Source: Roseateles terrae
GTDB taxonomy: Bacteria > Pseudomonadota > Gammaproteobacteria > Burkholderiales > Burkholderiaceae_C
DNA length: 64,000 nucleotides
Direction of reading: 5' to 3'
Assembly (NCBI RefSeq): GCF_014192155.1
Contig: NZ_JACHXO010000009.1
Location: 62,001-126,000 of the forward strand
The translations under genes were made by a program, and so were the position numbers. The notes under the pieces were generated by a model that saw only the letters and a program-made list of their open reading frames with translations, had not been told where the DNA came from and made no database searches. Each line of letters starts with the position of its first letter. Positions within the stretch are counted from its first letter, which is position 1. This document shows, piece after piece, positions 32,990 to 42,665 of this stretch.

Positions 32990-34444
32990 ATGTCGTTTGC
33001 TGCCATGCCCCGCATGACACAAGCGACTCTCAATATCGCCAATCGGCTCGACCGGCTGCCGTGGTCGCGCTGGCACTGGCGTGTGGTCCTCGCCCTCGGT
33101 GTGGCGTGGGTGTTGGACGGGCTGGAGGTCACGCTGGTGGGCTCCGTCGGGGCAGCGCTGGAGCGATCCGACACACTCGGTCTGACCGGTGTGCAGGTCG
33201 GATGGGCCGGGTCGCTGTACCTGGCCGGGGCGATCCTGGGCGCGCTTGCCTTCGGTCGAATGACCGACCGGCTGGGCCGCAAGAAGCTGTTCATGGTGAC
33301 CCTGGCGGTGTATGCGGTGGCGACCTTCGCCACGGCCTTCTCCACCGACTTCGCCTTCTTTGCGCTGTGTCGTTTCGTCACCGGCATCGGCATTGGCGGC
33401 GAATATGCGGCGATCAATTCCGCCATCGATGAGCTGGTGCCGGCCCGGGTGCGCGGTCGTGTGAACCTGGCCATCAACGGCAGCTTCTGGCTGGGCGCGG
33501 CGCTGGGCGCGGGCTCCAGCCTGGTGCTGCTGCATCCCGATGTGCTGGGTCCCGTCAATGGGTGGCGGGCCGGTTTTGCGATGGGCGCGCTGCTGGCCGT
33601 GGGCATGGTGCTGGTGCGCCGCCATGTGCCGGAGAGCCCGCGCTGGCTGATGCTGCACGGACGGCATGAGGAGGCCGAGCGCATCCTGCAGTCGATCGAA
33701 GCCGACGTCGCGGCCCAGCATGGCCCGTTGCCACCCGCACCGCCGCCCCTTCATGAACGCGCCCGCATGGCGATGCCCACGGTGCGCGAAGTGATGCAGG
33801 TGCTGCTCAAGCGGTATCGCACCCGCAGCGGCGTCGCGCTGGCGCTGATGCTGGCGCAGGCGTTCTTCTACAACGCGATCTTCTTCACCTATGCGCTGGT
33901 GCTGACGCGCTTTTATGGCGTGGCGGATACGCGGGTGGCGCTCTACATCTTCCCGTTTGCGCTGGGCAATGTGCTGGGCCCCTTGCTGCTGGGACCGCTG
34001 TTTGACAAGGTGGGACGCCGCCGCATGATTGCCTTGACTTATGGGCTGGCGGGGGTGGGACTGGCAGCCACCGGAGTGGCGTTTGTGACGGAGTCGCTCA
34101 GCGCGCTCACGCAGGCGCTGTGCTGGTCGGGCGTGTTCTTCTTTGCATCGGCGGCGGCCAGCTCGGCCTACCTCACCGTCAGTGAAGTGTTCCCGCTGGA
34201 GATGCGGGCGATGGTGATTGCGCTGTTCTATGTGGTGGGCACCGGCGCGGGGGGCTTCGCGGCGCCGTTGCTGTTCGGCTGGCTGGTGGACAGCGGATCG
34301 CGCGAAGCGGTGGCCGGTGGTTATGCGCTCGGCGCCGCCTTGGTGATCATTGCCGGCCTGCTGGCGCTGCGCTTTGGGGTGGATGCGGAAGGGCGGTCGC
34401 TGGAGGAGATCGCGCCATCCGCCGATGCCTCGGGGGCGCGTTGA
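32990..34444 (+). CDS. MFS transporter (sugar or organic-acid:H+ symporter type)
   Basis: 484 residues, twelve predicted helices. The MFS loop motif GRMTDRLGRKKLF after TM2 and its counterpart GPLFDKVGRRRM in the second half are present. The ATG at 32990 is used; another at 33005 is possible. It probably belongs to the operon GH15-SDR-MFS and may import the sugar or sugar acid handled by the other two gene products. Confidence 0.88.
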   Translation: MSFAAMPRMTQATLNIANRLDRLPWSRWHWRVVLALGVAWVLDGLEVTLVGSVGAALERSDTLGLTGVQVGWAGSLYLAGAILGALAFGRMTDRLGRKKLFMVTLAVYAVATFATAFSTDFAFFALCRFVTGIGIGGEYAAINSAIDELVPARVRGRVNLAINGSFWLGAALGAGSSLVLLHPDVLGPVNGWRAGFAMGALLAVGMVLVRRHVPESPRWLMLHGRHEEAERILQSIEADVAAQHGPLPPAPPPLHERARMAMPTVREVMQVLLKRYRTRSGVALALMLAQAFFYNAIFFTYALVLTRFYGVADTRVALYIFPFALGNVLGPLLLGPLFDKVGRRRMIALTYGLAGVGLAATGVAFVTESLSALTQALCWSGVFFFASAAASSAYLTVSEVFPLEMRAMVIALFYVVGTGAGGFAAPLLFGWLVDSGSREAVAGGYALGAALVIIAGLLALRFGVDAEGRSLEEIAPSADASGAR

Positions 34445-34529
34445 CTGTGCCTTGCCATGGCGCCGCGGGCGGGGCGGACTTCGTTGCGGCCCACCTGCCG
34501 ACCGCCTGCCGACCCCCTGCGGCATTCCC

Positions 34530-35729
34530 TCACCGGGCTGACAGGGTGTCGAGCTTCTGCAGGATCTCGTGGGCCGCGGCAACCCGGTCCGGGATCGGCC
34601 AGACGCGATTGGCCAGCAGCACGAGGCCCAGGCGCCGCTCAGGGATGAACGCCGCATAGGCGCCGAAGCCGCGGGTGGAGCCGGTCTTGTTGAAGAGACG
34701 GGGACCGGCAGGCGTTGCGGTGACCGGCGTGACCTCGCTCACGACACGTCCCAATGCGTTGCCCTCGCTGAGCGTCTCCAGGGGCACCGGCCAGGTGTAG
34801 TGCTCCCAGCCGAGCCCCTGCGTCATCGACCCCACCTGATAGACGCTCTGGTGGGTGGTCTCGATGGCCTGACGCAGCGACGGGCTCACAGCGCTCGGGT
34901 CGATGTTGGCCTGCACAAAGCGCAGCAGGTCGGCCGCGGTGGTGCGGATGCCGTAGGCCTGGGCGTCATACACATCCGGGGTCATGCGCACGGCCTTGTC
35001 CTTGTCGTACCCCCAGGCGTAATGGGCCTTCGCCGCCTCGGGCAACTGCAGGGAGGTGTGGCGAAGTCCCAGGCCGGGCAACAGGTCCGATTGCACCGCC
35101 TCGACGTAGGGACGCCCCAAGGCGGCCGCGACCGCTTCGCCAAACAGGCCGATGCTCGGATTGGAGTACTGGCGCCGGCTACCGGGCGTGTAGAGCGGCG
35201 TCCATCGCTGCAGATATCGCTGCATCTGTGCATCGTTTTTGATGTCGTCAGGCACCTGCAGCGGCAGGCCACCGGCGGTGTAGGTCACCAGCTGCAGCAG
35301 GGTGGTGCGCTCGATGGGATGGCCTTTCAGTGCCGGCAGATAGCGCGCGGGCGAGTCGTTCAGCGACAGCTGGCCCTGGACCTGCGCCTGTGCACCCAGC
35401 GTGGCCGCAAAGGTCTTGCTGATGGAGCCGATCTCGAAGAGTGTCTCGTCGTCCACCGGCGCGTGGGTGGCTTTGGATGCCACGCCGTAGTTGAAGACAT
35501 ACGACCGCCCGCCGACCGTCACGCCGACCGCGAGGCCTGGGAGATCGTTACGGGCCATGACGGGGCGGACGGCCGCATCCACCAGCGCACGCACAGCGTC
35601 CACTTCGGTCGATGGCTGCGGCTGCGAAGCCGTTTGTGCGTGGATGGGCGCAAGCGCGAAAGGCGCGGCGGCAGCCATCACGGCCGCGCGTAGAACGAGG
35701 CGACGGAGAATAGGGGGCATCCAGATCAT
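34530..35729 (-). CDS. Class C (AmpC-type) beta-lactamase
   Basis: 399 residues with a signal peptide (cleavage after AQ near residue 32). The serine site is S102-I-S-K105, the second motif is YSN in RRQYSNPS, and the third is KTG in FNKTGSTRG, all in class C order and spacing. It is a periplasmic serine enzyme that hydrolyses cephalosporins and penicillins. No ampR gene is divergent from it; the upstream neighbour is the amylase gene. A DD-peptidase/esterase role is possible, but the overall match is to AmpC. Confidence 0.92.
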   Translation of the reverse strand: MIWMPPILRRLVLRAAVMAAAAPFALAPIHAQTASQPQPSTEVDAVRALVDAAVRPVMARNDLPGLAVGVTVGGRSYVFNYGVASKATHAPVDDETLFEIGSISKTFAATLGAQAQVQGQLSLNDSPARYLPALKGHPIERTTLLQLVTYTAGGLPLQVPDDIKNDAQMQRYLQRWTPLYTPGSRRQYSNPSIGLFGEAVAAALGRPYVEAVQSDLLPGLGLRHTSLQLPEAAKAHYAWGYDKDKAVRMTPDVYDAQAYGIRTTAADLLRFVQANIDPSAVSPSLRQAIETTHQSVYQVGSMTQGLGWEHYTWPVPLETLSEGNALGRVVSEVTPVTATPAGPRLFNKTGSTRGFGAYAAFIPERRLGLVLLANRVWPIPDRVAAAHEILQKLDTLSAR

Positions 35730-36151
35730 CCTGTGTATGAGAGCGCCGCACCGGAGGGTTTGACTTCAGGTGTGGCTCAAGGCGAGGCTCAAGGTCTGCA
35801 CCTTACGGTGAGGGACGGCTGCGCGCGGACGGAAGCCGGGTTACATCGGCCCTGACGTAACGACAGCCTTCGCTGTCTTAACCCGCCGTCGGGCCTGCAT
35901 TTCACGCCAGGCCCTCGGGCCGACCACCGGTGAGTCTCTCCGTAGCCAAACTACAAACAGAAACACGCCGCGCGCGTTCGATATAGAAGGCAAACGGCAT
36001 GACTTGGTAGTTTTCCTACATGAATTTCCGATGATCGTGTCTAGAGTTGGACCACTTTCCCAAGCAGGAAAGACGGCCACGGCAGGACCTGGAGTGGCCG
36101 AACCCAGCTGCCCCGAGACGAGGGCGGCGGTCGATCAACACTGGAGACATC
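35730..36151. other. Non-coding region between ampC and the amylase gene with paired inverted repeats
   Basis: No gene is seen. GTAG-N5-CTAC occurs at 35942-35954 and again at 36007-36019, 65 bp apart, about six helical turns. The second copy ends 132 bp before the amylase start. They are candidate operator sites for an unidentified regulator of the amylase gene. Confidence 0.45.
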
Positions 36152-38032
36152 ATGCCCTTGCTGCCCCTGTCGAGCCGCCGGCTCACCCACGCCCTCACGG
36201 CTGCGGCCAGCGCCGCCTTTGCCCTTGTGGCCAGCCCCGCGCACGCCTTGAACCCCAATGCCACGTCGGTGCAGATGTTCGAATGGGCCTGGCCCGACAT
36301 CGCCACCGAATGCACCCAGTGGCTGGGCCCCAAAGGCTACGGCGGCGTTCAGATCTCGCCCCCGGGGGCGTCGAAGAATGCCAACGGCTGGTGGGGGGTC
36401 TACCAGCCCGTCAACTATGCCAATCTCACCAGCCGCATGGGCACGCCCGCGCAGCTGCAAAGCATGATCAGCGCCTGCCACGCCGCAGGTGTGCGGGTGT
36501 ATGCCGACATCGTCGTCAACCAGATGGCGGACGGCAGCGGCACCGCCACCGACGGGTCCACCTGGAACGCGGCAACGCTGAGCTATCCGTTCTTCAGCGC
36601 CAGCGACTTCCACGCCAACTGCGTCATCAGCGATGCCGACTACAACTCGCCGGCCGGCCGCAGCAATGTGCAGAACTGCCGCCTGGGCGGCCTGCCGGAT
36701 CTCGCCACCGAGAGCAGCTATGTGCAGGGCCAGATCGTCAACTATCTGAAGTCGCTGCTGGCGCTGGGGGTGGATGGTTTCCGCATCGACGCGGCCAAGC
36801 ACATGCCGGCGTCTGCGTGGACCTCGATCATGAGCGCGGTGAAGACCGCCTACCCCAAGACGCTGCAGGGTGAAAACATCTGGGTAACGCAGGAGATCAT
36901 CAACGACGGTGAAGTCGACCGTCCGAGCTACTTCCCGATCGGCACGATCAACGAGTTCCAGTTCACCTATGCCCTGCGGGATGTCTTCCGCGGCAACAAC
37001 GGCAACACCCTCTCCAGCATCCCCGGCATCATGGGGACCTGGGGCAACTGGGGCGGCAGCTGGGGCTTCATCCAGCCGCAGAACGCCACCGTCTTCGTGA
37101 CCAACTGGGACACCGAGCGCAATGGCAGCTCGTTGAACATCAACAACGCCGCCGGCAATGACGCGGCCAATCAGCGCTACACGCTGGCCAACGTCTTCAT
37201 GCTGGCGCAGGGCTACGCCGAGGCGCAGCTCTACTCCGGCTTCAAGTTCAGCAACACCGATGCCGACCGTCCCACCACCAGCCCCTACAGCGGCGGTGTG
37301 CCGCAGATCAATGTGGTGTGGGACTTTGCCCATCGCTGGACGCCGCTGGCCAACATGGTGGGCTTCCGCAATGCCAGCATCGGCCAGGCGCAGCAGAACT
37401 GGACGGTGGGGGACAACGGCAACCAGGTGGCCTTCAGCCGCGGCAATGTGGGCTTTGTGGCGCTGAACAACAGCGGCAGCGCCTGGACCCGCAGCTTCGC
37501 CACCGGCCTGCCCGCCGGCACCTACTGCAACGTGATCAACGGCACCAAGAATGCGGCCGGTACGGCCTGCTCGGCCGACACGGTGACGGTCGATGCCAGC
37601 GGCACGGCCAGCTTCACCGTGCCCGCCAACAACAGCGGCAGCACACCGGCGGTGGCGATCTACACCGGCCAGAAGATCAGCGGCAGCGGCGGTGGCAGCG
37701 GGGGGACGGGCACCTGCGCGGTGACCTTCACCATCGCCAATGCCAACACCGTGGTCGGCCAGAACCTGCGGGTGGTGGGCAATGTGAGCGGGCTGGGTGC
37801 ATGGGCACCGGGCTCAGGCTTTGCGCTGACCATTCAGGGCTCCGGCGCCAATGTGCCCTGGACCGGCACCGTGAGCCTGCCGGCCGGCACGGCCATCCAG
37901 TACAAGTATGTGAAGTGGAACGGTTCCAGCGCGGTCTGGGAAAGCAATCAGTCCACCAGCAGCGGCAATCGCGAGTTCACCAGCTGCGCCAGCGGATCGC
38001 AGGCGCGGTCGGACGGCAACTTCAAGTTCTGA
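36152..38032 (+). CDS. Secreted alpha-amylase (GH13) with C-terminal CBM20
   Basis: 626 residues. The start at 36152 has GGAG 7 nt upstream. Signal peptide cleaved after AHA near residue 32. The GH13 barrel has the nucleophile Asp in GFRIDAAKH and the acid Glu in VTQEII. It closely resembles the Streptomyces/animal subfamily (FVxNxDTER). The two usual transition-state histidines are replaced: region I reads VVNQMAD instead of xxNHM, and region IV reads FVTNWDTER instead of NHD. A Gly/Ser linker leads to a starch-binding CBM20 (about residues 530-626). It should act on extracellular starch. A strong terminator follows. Confidence 0.92.
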   Translation: MPLLPLSSRRLTHALTAAASAAFALVASPAHALNPNATSVQMFEWAWPDIATECTQWLGPKGYGGVQISPPGASKNANGWWGVYQPVNYANLTSRMGTPAQLQSMISACHAAGVRVYADIVVNQMADGSGTATDGSTWNAATLSYPFFSASDFHANCVISDADYNSPAGRSNVQNCRLGGLPDLATESSYVQGQIVNYLKSLLALGVDGFRIDAAKHMPASAWTSIMSAVKTAYPKTLQGENIWVTQEIINDGEVDRPSYFPIGTINEFQFTYALRDVFRGNNGNTLSSIPGIMGTWGNWGGSWGFIQPQNATVFVTNWDTERNGSSLNINNAAGNDAANQRYTLANVFMLAQGYAEAQLYSGFKFSNTDADRPTTSPYSGGVPQINVVWDFAHRWTPLANMVGFRNASIGQAQQNWTVGDNGNQVAFSRGNVGFVALNNSGSAWTRSFATGLPAGTYCNVINGTKNAAGTACSADTVTVDASGTASFTVPANNSGSTPAVAIYTGQKISGSGGGSGGTGTCAVTFTIANANTVVGQNLRVVGNVSGLGAWAPGSGFALTIQGSGANVPWTGTVSLPAGTAIQYKYVKWNGSSAVWESNQSTSSGNREFTSCASGSQARSDGNFKF

Positions 38033-38076
38033 CCCCCACCCCGGATTCATCCGGGGGAAGGATTCGACGTGACACA

Positions 38077-38103
38077 GGGCGCCCACACGGGCGCCATTTT
38101 TTT
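38077..38103. terminator. Bidirectional-looking terminator after the amylase gene
   Basis: GGCGCC/GGCGCC stem extended by one C-G pair, ACAC loop, then seven T on the plus strand. It separates the amylase gene from the convergent DUF1348 gene. Confidence 0.85.
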
Positions 38104-38107
38104 GCCT

Positions 38108-38575
38108 TCACAGGCCCAGTTCGGTCAGACCGGGATGGTCATCCGGGCGGCGACCCAGCGGCCAGAAGAATTTGCGGTCTTCCGCCTTGATCGGACGGTC
38201 ATTGATGCTCGCATGACGATGGGTCATCAGGCCGTTCTCATCGAACTCCCAGTTCTCATTGCCGTGGCTGCGGAACCAGTTGCCGGCGTCGTCGTGCCAT
38301 TCGTAGACGAAGCGGACCGCAATGCGATTGCCGGTGTAGGACCACAGTTCCTTGATCAGGCGGTAGTCCAGTTCACGGGCCCACTTGCGCTCCAGCAATG
38401 CCTGCGCCTCCGCGCGGCCTTGCGGGAATTCGGCGCGGTTGCGCCAGTTCGTGTCCGGACTGTAGGCCAGCACGATCCTGGCCGGGTCACGGCTGTTCCA
38501 GCCATCTTCCGCCAGACGGACCTTTTGCACGGCGGTTTCATGGGTGTAGGGAGGCAGGGGAGGACGGATTTCCAT
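38108..38575 (-). CDS. DUF1348 family (SnoaL/NTF2-like) protein
   Basis: 155 residues from the ATG at 38575. It contains [22 protein letters not shown] and [12 protein letters not shown], characteristic of DUF1348, an NTF2-like small alpha+beta fold that often binds hydrophobic ligands. Function unknown. It is divergent from the GST gene with a 249-bp region that contains two operator-like palindromes. Confidence 0.85.
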   Translation of the reverse strand: MEIRPPLPPYTHETAVQKVRLAEDGWNSRDPARIVLAYSPDTNWRNRAEFPQGRAEAQALLERKWARELDYRLIKELWSYTGNRIAVRFVYEWHDDAGNWFRSHGNENWEFDENGLMTHRHASINDRPIKAEDRKFFWPLGRRPDDHPGLTELGL

Positions 38576-38599
38576 GGCGATTCCTGGTTGGGTTGAAAA

Positions 38600-38655
38600 G
38601 TAGACAAAGCTGTCTACATGGCTGCATTCTGGCGCACGTGGACAGAGCTGTCTAC
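38600..38655. promoter_or_regulatory. Pair of operator-like palindromes between DUF1348 and GST genes
   Basis: GTAGACA-AAGC-TGTCTAC at 38600-38617 is a perfect 7-bp inverted repeat. GTGGACA-GAGC-TGTCTAC at 38638-38655 is the same with one mismatch in its arms. The copies are 38 bp apart. This form and size are typical for TetR-family dimers. No TetR gene is in the window. Confidence 0.7.
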
Positions 38656-38824
38656 TTAAATCTACAAGGCGGGCGAACGATGCCGGAAAGAGATTGTTCC
38701 GGCTCTGGAAAGAGTCTTTTAGCAGCGGCGTGGATTCCGTCATGGAGAGGCTGAGGCCACAGTCACAGCCATCGGTCGCCGCCTGGTGGCGACGCACCCA
38801 ACCCCCTCACCTTTGGAGACTCTC

Positions 38825-39445
38825 ATGTCCATTCAACTGCTCGGCTTCCCCCTGTCCGGCCACTCGCATCGTGCTCAGCTGGCCCTCTCGCTGATGGGGC
38901 TGCCCTACGAATTCACAGCGGTGGACCTGCCCCGCCGCGCTCACAAGACACCGGAGTTCCTGGCGCTCAACCCGTTCGGACAAGTGCCCGTTTTGGTGGA
39001 CGACGGCGTGGCGGTTCATGACTCCAATGCCATCTTGACCTACCTGGCCTTGAAGTACGACACCGAACGCCGCTGGCTGCCCCAGGGGGTGAAGGAGCAG
39101 GCCGAGGTGCAGGCGTGGCTGTCGGTGGCGGCGGGGTTGATGGCCTTCGGTCCGGCTGCGGCACGTTTGGTCACGGTGTTCGGCGCCAGCTTCGATACGG
39201 AGGAGGTGATTGCCCGTGCGCACGGACTGCTGAAGGTGATGGACGGTCAGCTGGCCCAACGGAACTTCCTGGTGGGATCAAACGCCACGCTGGCGGACAT
39301 CGCGGCCTACAGCTACATCGCCGCGGCGCCGGAAGGCAATGTGGATCTGGCGCCGTATGGGCATGTGCTGCGATGGCTCGCACGCGTGGAGGCGCTTCCC
39401 GGTTTTGTCCCGATGCCGGAGACGGCAGCGGGACTGCGTGCGTGA
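38825..39445 (+). CDS. Glutathione S-transferase
   Basis: 206 residues from the ATG at 38825 with GGAG 8 nt upstream. The thioredoxin-like N-domain has [14 protein letters not shown] (active-site Ser region), NPFGQVPVL with the cis-Pro, and the GSH gamma-Glu contact VHDSNAIL. The helical C-domain has [12 protein letters not shown]. It is cytoplasmic and probably detoxifying. The flavo-iron-sulfur fusion gene follows by 145 bp. Confidence 0.9.
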   Translation: MSIQLLGFPLSGHSHRAQLALSLMGLPYEFTAVDLPRRAHKTPEFLALNPFGQVPVLVDDGVAVHDSNAILTYLALKYDTERRWLPQGVKEQAEVQAWLSVAAGLMAFGPAAARLVTVFGASFDTEEVIARAHGLLKVMDGQLAQRNFLVGSNATLADIAAYSYIAAAPEGNVDLAPYGHVLRWLARVEALPGFVPMPETAAGLRA

Positions 39446-39590
39446 CGGATGACGGGCCTCCGCGCCTCACCGCAAGCGGACCGCCGATGACGAGGGGTGC
39501 CGGGCGCAATCTTCATCCACGAGTCCCTGCGAGGGTAGTGGTAGCCATCGGGCGGCCCACCGCCTCGTTCCAATCCTTGGGGAGCCACTC

Positions 39591-41762
39591 ATGAACAAAC
39601 CTTCTTCCGACAGGGTCGGCCCGTTCCACGCGGGCGAGCAAGCGGTGCAGGCGCGCCTGGGCGTCCGCGAGCAGATGGCGGACATCGGGCGTCGTGCCAT
39701 CCGAAAGTTCATGCCTGAGCAGCATCAACGATTCTTCGAGCAGCTGCCCTTCATGCTGGTGGGTTCTTCCGACCGGCGAGGGCGGCCCTGGGCCTCTGTG
39801 CTGGTGGGCCGGCCCGGATTCGTCCAGGCACCCAGCGCGACCCGGCTGAACTTTCATGCGCGGCCCATCGTGGGCGACCCGCTCTCGGAGGGACTGGTGC
39901 CGGGCGCAGCGCTGGGCTTTCTGGGCATCGAGCTGCACACGCGCCGACGCAATCGGGTCAATGGACATGTGGTGGAGGTGACGGATGCGGAAGACACCGG
40001 CCAGGCAGGACATGCGCACTTTTCCCTGGATGTCGACCAGTCTCTGGGCAACTGTCCGCAGTACATCCAGGGGCGCGAGTTTGAATGGACACGGGATCCC
40101 CAGGACGTGCGTCCCCGTGAGACCGTTGCCCTGACCGCCCTGGACGGTCCGGCCCGCGCAGCCATTGAACAAGCGGACACGCTCTTCGTCGCCACACGGG
40201 CGCCGGGATCGGCAGGCGGCGCGGATGTGTCTCATCGTGGCGGGCGTGCAGGCTTCGTCAAGGTGGAGGACGACCGGACCTTCGTGGTGCCCGACTTCGC
40301 CGGGAACGCGTTCTTCATGACCTTGGGCAATCTGCAAGTGGATGCGCGCGCCGGGGTGCTGTTCATCGACTTTGAGACCGGTGATCTGCTCACGTTCACG
40401 GGCACTGCCGAAGTGATCTGGGATGGCGACATCCTGCAGGGATTCGAAGGCGCGGAACGGGCCTGGCGGTTTCATATTCAGTCGGGCTGGCGACTGCGGG
40501 AGGCTTTGCCGCTGCGGTGGAAGTTCAGGGACTGGTCAGCGCAGACCTTGGCCACTGGCCAGTGGCGCGTCGAGAAGGCTGCGGATGTGAGAACGCCTCA
40601 CCAGGAGCTTCCACGATCGACCAGCGTCTGGCGGCGATGGCGGGTGACAAAGGTGGTCGACGAGAGCCAGGTCATCCGGTCGTTCCACCTCACACCGGCG
40701 GATGGGCTCCCGCGACCGGCGTTTCGGGCCGGACAGCATCTGCCGATCCGCCTGCGCACCGCGGGCGGCGCGGAACTCCGTCGCACCTACACCATCTCCA
40801 GCGCACCCGAGGACGCCGAGTTGCGTCTGAGCGTGAAGCGGGAAGGGGAAGCGTCCAGTTATCTGCATGACCGCTGGCAGGTGGGCGATGTCGTCGAGGC
40901 ACTGGCACCGCAGGGCCGATTCGTCATTGATGCGGGGGCGCCGCGGCCTGCGGTCCTAATCGGTGCAGGGGTCGGCATGACGCCCATGGTGGCGTTTGCC
41001 CGGCATCTGATCGCCCAAGGAAACCGCCATCCGCCGATGCGGCCCGTGCATCTGATCCAGGTGGCGCGGGACGAAGCTTCACGCGCCTTCGGTGCGGAGC
41101 TGCAGGCCTTGGCAGAGCAGGCCGACGGCGCGCTGCGCCTTCACGTGGTGCTGAGCCATACCGACGGGGCGCCCACGGCGGCCCATCAAGGGCCCCTCAC
41201 TCTCCCCATGCTCCAGCAATGGCTGCCCTTGGACGACTACGAGTTTTTCCTCTGCGGCCCCGGCGGCTTCATGCAGGCACTCTATGACGGACTGCGCGAC
41301 CTGGGCATTCGCGACGAGCGTATCCAGGCGGAGGCGTTCGGACCGTCGGCCCTGCGGCGTCGTGTGGCGCGCGTCGAGGGCGCTGCAGCGGGACAGCAGG
41401 GCCCGTCGAATCAAGCGGGGATGGACGCTCTGGCCTCAGGCGCAACGTCGATCGGCTCTGATCGGGAAGCGCCACTCCTGCGCCCGCCGGCGCAGCGGGC
41501 CACCGTGGTCTTCAAGCAGACCGGTCGTGAGGCGGCGTGGCAGCCTGCCGACGGCACGCTGCTGGATTTCGCTGAGCAGCAAGGGCTGGCGCCGCCGTTC
41601 TCTTGCCGCGCGGGTCATTGCGGATCGTGTGCAACGCGGATGACGTCGGGTGAGGTGACTTATGCGCGCCCCATCGCCTGGCAGCCGGCGGCTGACGAGG
41701 TGTTGCTGTGCTGTGCCGTTCCTTCGGAAGGGGCGGGCACCCGCATTGAGCTGGCGCTATGA
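39591..41762 (+). CDS. Three-domain protein: PNPOx-like flavin domain, ferredoxin reductase, 2Fe-2S ferredoxin
   Basis: 723 residues with GGAG about 8 nt before the ATG. Residues 1-310 form a pyridoxamine-phosphate-oxidase-like split-barrel domain (PFMLVGSSDRRGRPWASVL). Residues 340-590 form a ferredoxin-reductase module with FAD site RRTYTISS and NAD site GAGVGMTPMV. The C-terminal 85 residues are a plant-type 2Fe-2S domain with CRAGHCGSC and a fourth Cys in LLCCAVP. NAD(P)H electrons could pass through FAD and 2Fe-2S to the N-terminal flavin. The GST gene upstream suggests detoxification. A LysR gene overlaps its 3' end convergently by 6 bp. Confidence 0.88.
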   Translation: MNKPSSDRVGPFHAGEQAVQARLGVREQMADIGRRAIRKFMPEQHQRFFEQLPFMLVGSSDRRGRPWASVLVGRPGFVQAPSATRLNFHARPIVGDPLSEGLVPGAALGFLGIELHTRRRNRVNGHVVEVTDAEDTGQAGHAHFSLDVDQSLGNCPQYIQGREFEWTRDPQDVRPRETVALTALDGPARAAIEQADTLFVATRAPGSAGGADVSHRGGRAGFVKVEDDRTFVVPDFAGNAFFMTLGNLQVDARAGVLFIDFETGDLLTFTGTAEVIWDGDILQGFEGAERAWRFHIQSGWRLREALPLRWKFRDWSAQTLATGQWRVEKAADVRTPHQELPRSTSVWRRWRVTKVVDESQVIRSFHLTPADGLPRPAFRAGQHLPIRLRTAGGAELRRTYTISSAPEDAELRLSVKREGEASSYLHDRWQVGDVVEALAPQGRFVIDAGAPRPAVLIGAGVGMTPMVAFARHLIAQGNRHPPMRPVHLIQVARDEASRAFGAELQALAEQADGALRLHVVLSHTDGAPTAAHQGPLTLPMLQQWLPLDDYEFFLCGPGGFMQALYDGLRDLGIRDERIQAEAFGPSALRRRVARVEGAAAGQQGPSNQAGMDALASGATSIGSDREAPLLRPPAQRATVVFKQTGREAAWQPADGTLLDFAEQQGLAPPFSCRAGHCGSCATRMTSGEVTYARPIAWQPAADEVLLCCAVPSEGAGTRIELAL

Positions 41763-42665
41763 CTTTGACTGAAGGCCGGGATCCGCACGGAGCCCGTCCA
41801 CCGCCATGTCGATGAAGGCCCGAACCTTCTGCGTCACGCGGCGGCCTTCGTGATGAACCACATGCACCGGTAGTGGCGCCGTCTCATACGATTCCAGCAG
41901 CACCTGCAGCGCACCACTGCGCAGATGCTCGGCCACCTGGTAGCTCATGAGCCGGGTGATGCCAAGGCCGGCCATGGCGGCGACGAGGGCGGAGTCATTC
42001 GTCGTTGTGCGCAGTCGCGCCGGTGTGCGCAGGGTCAGCGCGGCGCCAGCGTCGTTGAAGCGCCAATCCGTCACGGGGCTGAGCCCCGGCGCCGAGATGA
42101 TCAGGTGGTCCGCCAGGTCATTCGGATGCTGGGGCGCGCCATGGGTCTTCAGGTACGACGGCGCAGCCACCAGCACCCGCCGGACCCGGCCCACCCGCAC
42201 GGCCTGCAGCGAGGAATCCGGCAGTTCCCCGATGCGCACCGCCACATCGACGCCTTCTTCGACGACGTTGACGACGCGGTCGAGGAACAGGCACTGGACA
42301 TCCACATCCGGGAACGCCTGGAGGTAGCTCACGACGATGGGGGTGACGTGGAGGCGCCCGAACATGGCCGGTGCGGTCAGGGTGAGGGTGCCGCGAGGAG
42401 CCGCGTGGGTGCCGGCGGCGGATGCTTCGGCGTCCTCAAGATCCGCCAGGATGCGGCGGCAGTCCTCGGCGAAACGCACGCCCGCATCGGTCACCCGTAC
42501 CACCCGGGTGGTACGGGTGAGGAGGCGGAGCCCGAGCCGTTCTTCCAGCTCGGCGACCGCCCGCGTGACGACCGGCGGGCTCTGATTGAGCTTTCGGGCG
42601 GCGCTGGCAAAGCCACCGCAGTCGACCACCGCGACAAAGGTGGCCATGGCTTGGAGGCGATCCAC
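41757..42665 (-). CDS. LysR family transcriptional regulator
   Basis: 302 residues. The HTH reads FVAVVDCGGFASAARKLNQSPPVVTRAVAELE, followed by a periplasmic-binding-type effector domain from about residue 92. It is closest to the DsdC/PtxR-like LysR group with a short wing. It is convergent with the fusion gene and may regulate the GST/fusion genes, but nothing shows this directly. Confidence 0.9.
   Translation of the reverse strand: MDRLQAMATFVAVVDCGGFASAARKLNQSPPVVTRAVAELEERLGLRLLTRTTRVVRVTDAGVRFAEDCRRILADLEDAEASAAGTHAAPRGTLTLTAPAMFGRLHVTPIVVSYLQAFPDVDVQCLFLDRVVNVVEEGVDVAVRIGELPDSSLQAVRVGRVRRVLVAAPSYLKTHGAPQHPNDLADHLIISAPGLSPVTDWRFNDAGAALTLRTPARLRTTTNDSALVAAMAGLGITRLMSYQVAEHLRSGALQVLLESYETAPLPVHVVHHEGRRVTQKVRAFIDMAVDGLRADPGLQSKS

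Noticed and set aside
32813-34657. 614-aa minus-strand reading frame
   Set aside because: It is antisense to the MFS transporter and rich in His/Arg/Gln; no domain.
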